Source: Spodoptera frugiperda (lineage: Eukaryota > Arthropoda > Insecta > Lepidoptera > Noctuidae). Taken from it: a stretch of DNA of 64,000 bases. The notes below the pieces were generated by a model. The model was not told where the DNA came from, made no database searches, and saw only the letters and a list, made by a program, of their open reading frames with translations. The DNA lies in contig NC_064225.1 in the NCBI RefSeq assembly GCF_023101765.2, forward strand, positions 5,208,001 through 5,272,000, in the 5' to 3' direction. Shown in pieces: positions 27,401-39,400 of this stretch (the stretch's first letter is position 1; every line of letters begins with the position of its first letter). The translations under genes were made by a program, and so were the position numbers.

Positions 27401-30400
27401 TTGAAATACCACCTTATACCATAAAAAATAAGATTCAAAATAAACTCACCAGATAACTCAGCAACCCGTTCGTTGTCCACGACCCAATAGGCGTGCGGTA
27501 TCCAAACGAAGCCATATTTGATATCGTGACGTTTCACCGACATCACAGTGTCGAACTGTTTCCTTCCATCCACGTCTAAACTGGCTGACAGTGATTTGTC
27601 ATAGGGCTTGTTCCTGTACATCGCTTTGGCTTTTAATGTACTCTTCTCTGATTGGAGAGTTAGTAGCGCAGTACTTGATGTGTTTGAGATCGATAGGACT
27701 GCGTTTATCATTCGTTTTTCCTGTTGAAATGAAAGAAACGTGTTTAGTATCATGATTAGCTAAAATATAGGGTGTTAAAAAATTTAAACAGTGTTATGGT
27801 AAATAATAATAACTTGTGAATATTAAAACACATCACATCACTTCATCAGGCTATAAGTGGCCATTGCTGACCAAAGGCCTCTTCTCACACGAAGAAGATT
27901 TGTGCATTAATCACAACGTTTGCTCAATGCGTGTTAGCGATTTCAAACTTATAATTAGAAATTATTAGCTTAGGTCTCCTCACAATGCTTTCCTTGACCG
28001 TTAGTTAGTGGTGTCTGAATAATATTAGAGAGTACATATAACTGTATTAACATCTTTAAGTTTGATAATATTCCATCTGTATCCCACTCTTAAGCAGGTA
28101 TCAGACATCACACCACTAAAACACAAACAAAAACAACCTCTACACCACTCAAAATAAAACACAAAATCCCACAACTCACCTTGCTATCAGGCGTATCAAA
28201 AGAGAAGCTAACGACATTGCCGGTGGCGTTCTTGTCCCAGCGGTACTGTATGGCGTAGGTCTTGGCCGTGGGGTCCGCCTTCTCTAGCGACAGGATGTAC
28301 TTCGCCGGACCACTCATCAGGAAGTATGGCGCGTTGTGGAGATTCGTCATGTTGGGGAACTGAAAGAGAAATTGGTTATTGTTAACAAAGCTGTAGTTTG
28401 GTAAATAAAGTAGACATAATAAAATAAAATAAAATAAAAAATCCTACACTTTATTAAAAAGAAATGAAAATATTTTAAGCTTTTTTGGCTAAGTTTGTTG
28501 TATCCAAGTTTGTTTATTTGTTTAAGATCGTATTTAAAGACAGTAGAATGATTCGTTAATGCATTTCTATTTTTCGGATTTACGTGTAAGAAAATTTATA
28601 GTTTGATGTAGAAAATCATTCAAAATCGCCATGGCTAAATAGGCTGTATACACTTTACTTACTGTATACTTTCCCTATGATTGTATTATTAGTATTACTT
28701 GTATGGAACACTTTAAAAAAATGTTTTGTTTGTACGAATCTATACTAATATATAATATATAAAGCTAAAGAGTTTGTGCGATTTCTGTCATTTGTCACTT
28801 GCCATGTATCGCCACACAGCTTTCCTCTGTATTTTAGTATTTAGATAGTTTACCTGATAGGAAGCGCACATCTTGATCCCGATGGACTTGTCGAAGGTGG
28901 ACCAGGAGCACGTGTTCTGTTCTATTCTGTTCTTGTTTACGTTGTATAGTCTACTTTGCTATTGTGGCGATAGTTTACCTGATAGGAAGCGCACATCTTG
29001 ATCCCGATGGACTTGTCGAAGGTGGACCAGGAGCACGTGTTCTGTTCTATTCTGTTCTTGTTTACGTTGTATAGTCTACTTTGCTATTGTGGCGATAGTT
29101 TACCTGATAGGAAGCGCACATCTTGATCCCGATGGACTTGTCGAAGGTGGACCAGGAGCACGTGTTCTGTTCTATTCTGTTCTTGTTTACGTTGTATAGT
29201 CTACTTTGCTATTGTGGCGATAGTTTACCTGATAGGAAGCGCACATCTTGATCCCGATGGACTTGTCGAAGGTGGACCAGGAGCACGTGTTCTGTTCTAT
29301 TCTGTTCTTGTTTACGTTGTATAGTCTACTTTGCTATTGTGGCGATAGTTTACCTGATAGGAAGCGCACATCTTGATCCCGATGGACTTGTCGAAAGTGG
29401 ACCAGGAGCACGTGTTCTGTTCTATTCTGTTCTTGTTTACGTTGTATAGTCTACTTTGCTATTGTGGCGATAGTTTACCTGATAGGAAGCGCACATCTTG
29501 ATCCCGATGGACTTGTCGAAGGTGGACCAGGAGCACGTGTTCTGTTCTATTCTGTTCTTGTTTACGTTGTATAGTCTACTTTGCTATTGTGGCGATAGTT
29601 TACCTGATAGGAAGCGCACATCTTGATCCCGATGGACTTGTCGAAGGTGGACCAGGAGCACGTGTTCTGTTCTATTCTGTTCTTGTTTACGTTGTATAGT
29701 CTACTTTGCTATTGTGGCGATAGTTTACTTGATAGGAAGCGCACATCTTGATCCCGATGGACTTGTCGAAGGTGGACCAGGAGCACGTGTTCTGTTCTAT
29801 TCTGTTCTTGTTTACGTTGTATAGTCTACTTTGCTATTGTGGCGATAGTTTACCTGATAGGAAGCGCACATCTTGATCCCGATGGACTTGTCGAAGGTGG
29901 ACCAGGAGCACGTGTTCTGTTCTATTCTGTTCTTGTTCAGCCCCTGTTGCTGGTGCTCCTTGTCGCCGTGCAGGATTATCAGCTCCGATCTGATGGAAGA
30001 AACACATGTTAATGTATAATATTGTTAAACTAACTTTATGGTTAACGCAGCAGTGATTTCGTGACCGGTAACGTGTAGTGAGGTTTATAAAGAGCTCAAA
30101 CAATTATGTAATTGAAATTGTAAATAGGATACAATTTCGATAATTGTACTTAGGAAAACAATACTCAAATCAACTCAAACATACATCATGGCTTTATAGG
30201 AATGCAAGCGTTACATGCTTACGTTGTATTTTGTAATTTAATTGATGGTCAGGAAGCTTTGCTTTCCCTAAAAGTCCGGTAATGCACTTGTAAGGCTGTC
30301 TGTCCACCGGAGCGGAGAGACAGAGTAATATTAATCAATCGGATCGCAAAAAATCTGTCCACTAAAGAAGAACCGTAGATTTTATGCAATCCTATCCAAC

Positions 30401-33400
30401 ATTGCTTCATACCGGCCGCCAGGCAACCAAATTCCTTTGACGTTACGTATATTCATAAATAGCGCTGATTACTTACCATCATCTGCTTGTTTGCCCCTCA
30501 AATATAAAATAAACCATATCCTATTCCCAAAAAGAAAGAAGTAAGACAAGGCAATACTCACTTAGCAGCAAAAATCTCCTGTTTATCAATGGGCAGCGAT
30601 AGATCAAGCTTGAGCAGCGTGATCCCCTTGACAGTGAGGCGCGCCTCGACGGCGGTGGCGGTGTACAGGCGCCAGTTGACGCGGATACCGCTGGAGCTCA
30701 GCCCGCCCGCGTCCACGCTCATCGTCGCCGCTATGTTCACTGCTACGCTGTAGGGGGGGGGGGAGGAGGTATGTGAGTTATTGATCGAATGAATGAATTA
30801 TGAATTATGTTAAACGTGAAATATCGAAGAAATTTGTAGATTTTATAATTTCCAGTCCCATTTTACTCTAATGACGACCAAGTGTCATCTTTTAGAATAA
30901 AGTTAATGGTTGGTTTAAAATACAGAATTATTTTAAACTATATTATGATAAAAATTATCGAAGATGTTTAAAGATTTATAATTTGCAGTCCCTGTAGTCT
31001 CCTTTAACTGCGAGACAACGATTTATGACACAAATCAACTGGAAAGTAGTAAATGTTTCTGTTGTCTTTTTATTTTATTTTACACTTTATCTACATTATA
31101 CAAATTTGGACTTAATGCCAATTTGGTATTCTCTAACTAAGTCTTTTCGAGATGATGCTCGAGTAGTTTCAAACCAAAACAAGGACTCTTAGAAAATTAG
31201 CAATACACGTAACATGCGTGACGAACATTGCGCATGACTAGGCCGTTTATTCTAATTATACACAGCCTATAGAATAGACTTCTGCTTATATCGCGAAGTA
31301 ATACTCAAAGAATATTAAGCGAAATCACTCTTAATCTATTTAAGACTCTAATTCGACTTACCTAGGTCTCAATTTCCCTTCAAAGTCCAGGTTCCCAGAC
31401 TCCCTGTAGTTATCGTGCACGGTGCCCGACATCTTGGTGTTGACGTAGCTCGTGCCCATGAGGTTCATGTTCATCGGCAGCCCGGCACCGGTGGGCACGG
31501 AGAACGTCGTGTCCAGGAATAGGGAGGCTTTGTTGTACGATATTTCCTGTGCAATGTGGAATAAAATTGAGTTTTGTTTAGAGGGGTTTTGATTTTGGTA
31601 CAGAGATTTTTTTATACAGGATTTTAGATTTTGTGGCCACAAAATGGCGCTAAGAGCAAAAGGGACAATTAGTTAATGATATTTTTTGTACACAGTTTTA
31701 GATTTTGCGGTCGCAAGATGGCGCTAGGATAGTAAGGTACAATCGGTTAAGCTGTCACAAGTTGGTTTATTATATTTTTTTTAGGTTAATAATAGAACCT
31801 TATGTTGTCTTAGAATACTTGTCAAGGGGCTTATCGGTAGAGTTCTTGGTCGAGTTATTGTTAGTGTTGTTCTCAGACAGTGTCAAATACGATTACATTT
31901 TTCGCCATGAAGTTTGAATTTATTCCAATATATGTAAATTACGAATGGTACTGATACTGCTGTTTAGACTAAGCTATAAGCTTGTATTTTGGGAAACGGT
32001 GATCTCTATTAAGTGAATTGTAATTGTGTATTAACTACGAGGGAATTAAACGAAATACGATTTGTTGGCACAATTAAGTTAAATTTTAGGCAATTAATCT
32101 AACTCTTACCTTGCCGGACAATATCTCCAACACTCTAAGCTGTGGGTTGAGTCGTGCCAGTGACTTCATGATCTCCTCGTCGCCTTCAGCGTTCCAGTAC
32201 GAGATCTCGTTACCAAACACTTTGATACCCAGCTCGGCCATAGGGAACCTACAAATATAATAAGAAAAGTATAAGTTGTCGTCCAATTTTAAACCTTGTG
32301 GAGATGGAGTAGAATATATTTTTCACCATCTCTTTTCCTGCGGGAGTCACAAGAACTGAAATTGATAACCAAAATCTCTAGATTGCTATAACTAATGCCA
32401 ACTGGATTGAATCGGTTATTAATTTCGGCCACAAGAAACTACACATTTGACAGAGAACTCGAATGAACCTGAACGTTTAAAATTGAAATCTCCAGCTCGT
32501 CTACCAAGCGTGGAGTATAAAGCAAAATCTCTTATTTAATTATTTATATGGAACAAGCCCGCTACAACCTCCTAAAGCCGGGATCTACGGTAGATACACA
32601 ACCATGACTATGAATACATTGATATACTGAAGTCCGGCGACGAAATAAATCAGTTATTAGATATATAGCTGGAGAACTTTAAATTGCAGTCTCTAATCCC
32701 CTTATCAAGCATAGAGGTCAGACTCTCTTATGTAGAGGAGGCTCACAGTCCAACAAATACTATCATGATTCATAGATACATACCTATGTTTAAGCGCCTC
32801 ATTCTTATACTCCAGGTTATCGATCTTCTCCCGGACCTCATCAGCTTCGTTGGTAGACCTGAAGAAGCGAAGGTTGCTGATCTTCTCCGTCAGTTTGTTC
32901 TTGTTGAGGGGGCCGTTGTTACCGAAGTAGCTCTCGAAGTAACGCTCGAAGCCTTCGCCACGGGCTTTCATCTGGGAAGAAGTGTTTGGTTAAAAGGGTT
33001 TTTTTCAATGTTGAGGATGTACAATTTATAATGTTGATAATGTTAAATGTGACTGGTTTTTCGAAAATTTCACCTCTGCCTACCACTTCGGGGATAAAAG
33101 GCGTGTCGTTGTTTTGTTATTGAGGATGTTGGTTATAAAATGGTTGTAAATGGTACTGAATACGGGTCTTGGAGGTGCCAAGTCATCATTCAGTCAGATC
33201 AGTCAATGATTATGGGGCACTGATTCCTTTTAGTAGACCTGCTCCGGAGCCCCAACGGTGCATCGCCGTTTATAGCACATGCCTAGGTAGACGTGCATCG
33301 AGTGCGTGCGGCGCGTCGCGTTCTGCGCGCGCCTCAAAGAGCCATCAGACCACCACAGATGGGGCCCAGTAGGGCTGATGCCGACCCGGAGCTGCGGACT

Positions 33401-36400
33401 GCCTAGCGGGTTTACCGGGGCTCCGGCTCGAAAAGCAGGAGTAGGAACGAGGCGGTTTTTAGGTAGTAAGAGTCTGACACTCGCTCTCGCCTCGCCCAAG
33501 GCGAGATAAGTCATTGGATGATTTTCCCCCCTTAAAAACAAAAAGGAGACGTGCATCTCCTAGTACATTTAGGCCTATCTCTACTTAGTTAAAAGAACAC
33601 ATCACATCTACTAGAACTTACCTCAAACAAATTGATGGACTCTCCGAACATGTCGACAGTGAGGTTGAGGGAGAACGACCGCGGTATGTAGGAATCCGGA
33701 GTGAACACTACGTTCGCTTCGTAGTTACCACCTGTACACAAATATGTGAAGATTCAAGTCAACATATTTCATTATAACTTATATATTATATATTTTTTAT
33801 CCTCTGGTGTTGCGGGTGTCCATGGGCGGCGCTGATCTGACTTACCATCATGTGTGTGACACGTTTGCTCGTTTGCCTCCTAGTCCATAAAAAAGCGATC
33901 AGCGCCGCCTAAGGATACCCGAAACACCAGAGAAGTCACAAGTGCGTTGCCGGCCTTTTAAAAATGAATACACTCTTTTCTTGAAGGTTAGTAAGTATCG
34001 GTTAGGAAATACCGCTGACGACAGGTCATTCCACAATTTTGCTGTGCGAGGAAGAAATTTCGTGGGAAGTGCGCAGTTGTGGCCAGCCAACTATTTTTAA
34101 ATGTTTTATCCTGTATCGTGGGTGCGTTTACAAACATAGAATTTTACATGCACATCACAGCCAGACCCGAAACAACAATTTGTGGATTAAACAAAGTGTT
34201 GCTCAGTGAGGGAATCGAACCCGCTACACGTTGCACGGCAGCCAGTTGCCTAGTCACCGCGCCAACCGTGCAGTCAAATATATGGCAATAGGCTCACCCT
34301 CTACTACATGGGACTTATAACACTAATGATGAAAAGGCGTGACGTTGCATAATAATATCATTACTACTTACCAGCATTATACTGATCAAAGAACACTCCC
34401 TGTTCATAGTTCCTGGAGTACATTCTGAAGTCTGGACTGTCTTCCAGGTGGGGAATCTGGTTGCCAGACAGAAGACCCTGGATCTCCACTCGGGATGGAA
34501 GCGAGGATTCCGCGAGGTTCCTCAGATGACTCCATACGAATGTTGTTACTGTTGAAAAGAAGATTGGGAGTTAAGGTGAGTGAGTGGGAGATAAAGAGAG
34601 ATTGAGAGAGTGTGGTGAAATATTAGAGAAACTTGACTATGCGTTATTTCTTACTGGCGTTTAACAGCGGCTTCATCCGCGGTCCCATAAGATAAAAAAG
34701 TATCCTATGATTTATTCCAGACCATAATCTACCCCTGTTATAAATTTCATCTCGAGCTCTATAGCTATTTTGACGTGATTGAATAAACAATCATACACAC
34801 AAACATTCACATTTATAATATGAGTAACATTGTTTCTTTGAGTCTTAAAAGTAATCTACATTTTAACAAAACTCATGTCATAACACGTTCAAACAAAAAG
34901 CAATCTTATTACTTTGGTTTAGAGTTCAACTTTGAATGATAAGCAAGATATAATTGATCATCAATAACAAGTGCAAACAAAAATCAACCATACTACCTTG
35001 GTTAACAGGTTCATCTTGCAGTGTGTGGAAGATCTTCCTCAGCGTGCCGAGGTCGGGACACTTCATCACCTGTACGTACGACGCGAGACGTACTTCCAAG
35101 TTCATGTAGTCCGCTCTAAACGTTTCTAGGAAATATTCTCTGTGGAAGAAGGTTTTATGTTAAAATTTTGTAGTGTTTTGAACCTCTACCATGAGTTTGA
35201 AGCAATAGTATTTGTCAGAATGGTCGATCATCGACAGACGTAAATTTTTACGGATGGCTAATTTTACAACGCCTACATAGCTCCGTCATTTCTCGAACTG
35301 CTCAATTTGCCATTCTGACAAAATATTTCCCCTTCGCTTTCGAGTATCGACAAAAACTATCATGGTAGAGGTACTGTAATCTTTAAACAGCCTTTTAAGT
35401 ATGAGGGATTGTACTGACTACAAGTTGAAAGAATTTGATTTTTTTTTATTCTCAGTCATATCCAAAAGTTAAAGCATAGTATTTTAATGTCTTATTTTGT
35501 AACATTTATAGAGGGCTTAGTACGAGTTTGGTTTACGTTTAACGATATCGAAACGTGACCGCGTTCGGCGCTCTAATTGGCCGGCTGAAATAAAGCAACC
35601 AATCAGAGCGCCGAACCCGCTCTCGTTTCGATTACTATAAACGTAAAGCATACTCGTACGCAGGGTGCAGTTAGCTCAGGTATTTGGTGTGCATTATGCA
35701 GGTAAAAAATAAAAAAAAGTGCCAATTGTCCACATATTAATGTGCCACTTTCTGAGCGCGTATAACCTATCTACACCTTTTTACTTATCATCATTGGGCA
35801 GGGCTGATTTTTTGCATTATAGCATCTCCGCTTTTTACTTGCTTCATTTAACTACGGCAAAAAATACAATATCAAACACGACTTAGTAATACATTACCGA
35901 GTTTCATCGCAAGTGGTCCGTCTGAAGGCGTCGACGGCCGTCAGTCGAACGGGTACAGGCACCAAACTATCGCCGATAATGTTCAGCAGTTTGTCTGCGA
36001 ACTCCTTCCTGAAGCCGCCGATGTTGCCGAGGGCTTTGATCGCTATTATGATCTGTAATAATGTTGGGTAGGTTAAAGTAAATTGTACCTTATTGTTATT
36101 GGTTAAAGAGTATTTTTCACTGTCAAATTGAGTGGTTCTGTGGTCAAAATAGTGTAATAGGGATGATGACGTGGTATGATATAAATAAAAAATCTATTTA
36201 GTCTATCAGTTAGGTAATGAAAAAATATTAGACACGTTTTTCTTTTTTGGCATATAACATAACAATACTTAGATAAATCAAATCAAAGTTTAGGAGTGGG
36301 TGCAAATACGTCATTTCTACGTATAAAACGTATCTAGAAATGACGTCACGCAATATTTAAAATCTTAATTATATCTTCGAAAGTATTTGTTTCCGCAAGA

Positions 36401-39400
36401 AAATAATAGAAATACGTATCTAATATTTTAAAATAATCTACAAGACGGACATTAAAATAAAAATTAATCATCTACCCTATTTATAATATACTTACATTGT
36501 TCCTGTCCTCTCTAGTTTTAATGACACCTTTAGCAGATATCTCCTGGACTATGTTTTCGAATTCTAGTGCGATGGCTCTTGGAGTATCTTCTTCGCAGCA
36601 TTCGCGTACTGTAACACACATATTACACATAGATTTAATAGTAAGAAGACTAATAGATATCAATCATCACAAGCCTGTTCTCGTCCACTGATGGACAAAG
36701 GCCTCTTCAGTGGCACGCCACTGAGCTCGAGTAGATATCAATACCAGAGACATAGTAGAAACAGCAATAATAAACTTGCCCTTTATTGATTGGGCAAGCC
36801 TATTCATGATAATAATTAATTTTTAATCCAAAGTCATTACTTTTTTTGCATAAACCGGTAAACGAGGAGATTGTCGCCGCCCATAAACACCCGAAACAAC
36901 TCTTTAAATTCAATGCACCTAAATCGAACAATCACGAGTCTGGCTGTGATGTATATGTACCGATACAGGAGAAGTTTTTAATAAGAAGGACTCACACATA
37001 AAAAATGTAGATTTTTTTTTTTATGGGACGGGGCAAGCGGTAGGCGGGTCATCTGATGTTTAGCATTCAATGCCGCCGAGGAGTCACAGGTGCGTTGGCG
37101 GCCTTTTAAGTGTGGGAGAGCCATGCTTCGGCACGAATGGGCCGGCTCGACCGGAGTGATACCATGGCCTCACAGACAACCGACGTGAAACAACGTCTGC
37201 GTTGTGTTTCGTTGTGTGAGTGAGGTTACCGGAGGCCCAATTCCCCCTTCCCAATCTTCCCAATCCCCAATTCCCGAACCCTTAAATTCCTAACCCCCAA
37301 AAAGCCGGCAACGCACTTGTAACGCCTCTGATGTTTCAAGTGTCCATGGGCGGCGGCGATTGCTTACCATCAGGTGATACGTCTGTTTCATAAAAAAAGA
37401 AGGAATATACTCTAAATGAATACTCACATTCCTTCCCACTATGTTTGCAATACGAGTGTACCATCGAGGACACGGTGAAACTAATCACCTTGTCGTTCTT
37501 CTGTTTCTGAAGCAGTTCCAACATACTGTCCAACATCAGCTTCTTTGGACTGGAATTGGAAAAAGAACTTTATGTTATAAGCCTTACAGTCGCTTTTGTA
37601 TTGTTCAGGATATAAGGCGACTAGCGTTAACACGTGATACTTTGATTATTCTGTTATGGAATAAAGAGCTATATGCTATTACTTATAGAGTTCTTATTTC
37701 GTTGCTCATGAAATCAAATTAGGATATAAGGCGACTAGCGTTAAGACGTGATACATTGATAATATTCTGTTATGGAATAAAGAACTACTTGCTTATACTA
37801 ATAGAGTTCATATTTCGTTGCTCATGGAATCAAATTATTATTACTAATAGCTTCTGATTAAAGCCTAGACCTCTATTGATCATCAACATATACTAACATT
37901 CAAAAATCAATCTTATCACTTTAAAAATAAGGTATAAACTCACCGTGGTATCATGGCCATGGACATAAGCCATTCATGTCTCGTCTCGCTCTCGACTGCG
38001 TTCTTCATGATCATTTCTTTGATGAGCTCCACTGAACCAGGACTCGCTATGTAGGGTAGGGCGTCTAGTATGTGTTTGCTGGGAATAGAAAGAAATAGGT
38101 TAGTTGAAATTTGAATCTTATATCAAAACTACTAAGGTTGAAGAGGTAACGGAATGAAATGAGAGTTAACAGTTTTTATGGTCAGTACCCTTAGTACAAG
38201 TTTGCTGGGGTTCCGATTGGTTGATTTATTCGAGGAGGCTCGTACTAAGGGTACAGATGGCGCGAACGTAGTGAATACTACGTTATGAATAATATGTATT
38301 TTTATTGGATGGGACGGCAGACTGATCACTTGATGGTAAGTAATCAGCACCACCCATGCATACCCGCTACACCAGAAGTGAGTTGCGGCGGTTTGGGGAT
38401 TGGGGTTTGGGGATTGGGGATTGGGGATTGAGGTAAGGAGGATTGGCTCTCCAATATCTTAACTCACGCTGACTTTTAGTCCAATTGTAGTATTCGTAAT
38501 AAAATTGCACTGAAACGTCTTTCTTATATATTTCATCATGCAAAAGACATTTAACAATTTCTTAGTCGAACTGTAGTATCAGATACACGGTTCTCTTATG
38601 TGTAATCTCATAAATTGCACTTTGATACGTCCCTTTTATACATTCAAAATACATTTAATAATTCAGGCTCAAAATTCACATAAAAGACACTTACGTAGCA
38701 GATTTACATATGGAGGGCGCCCGGGCCAGTAGCTGCGCCAGCGCGGGGTGGTGCAGGGGTCGCGCGGCGCGGACGAGGCGCCCCCACAGCCCCACCGTGG
38801 ACCCGCTGTCCATGTTCTCGTCCACGTTCAGCGTGTGCTGGTTCTCCGCCGTCGTGTCTTTCACCCTGGAGGGGGAAACAGGTGCAAATGTAATTATAAC
38901 TATATGATGTATCAACGAGCTTAATATTCAAGTAATAAATACAAAAATAAAACTAAAATAATTTTAAGTAAAAAAGAGGGACTCAACAATCATCAAGTAG
39001 AGTAGTAGAGCTTTTCCCCATTAACGTACGTGAGTAAACCGTAGACATTGGGCCATATCAATTGCTGTGATTATTTTATTACAGTAGTTATAATCAAGAA
39101 ACGAAATCTCAATAACGCTATGATCGTTCTGGAAATCGACCTCAAAATCTATTGTTAGGCAACCGTCTTATGATGATATTAACAGAACATGTTTTAAAGA
39201 CAAATATGTAGTATATTTTAGGCAAGAAGTTCATTGATAGAATTTCAACTTTATTGTTTTGTAATAAAATCGAAAATCTTTTGAATACAGAATAGTGTAT
39301 ATTGCCGCTGGTATTACAATATTGTCTATATCTATACTCACATGCACAGCAGTTTGAGCACGTCCCTGGCGGCCTTGAGTCCGCCGGTGTCGTCCCCCAC

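Noticed and set aside
28851..29850. CRISPR-like regular direct repeats
   Set aside because: The 125-bp units are identical throughout with no unique spacers and contain a eukaryotic exon end; this is a tandem array in an animal gene.
29834..30103. 89-codon minus-strand ORF overlapping exon 21
   Set aside because: It is in a different frame from the exon, whose phase is fixed by exons 20 and 22; a shadow frame.
33230..33556. 108-codon minus-strand ORF
   Set aside because: Lies largely within a family D repeat and an adjoining repeat; other copies of the same sequence do not keep it open.
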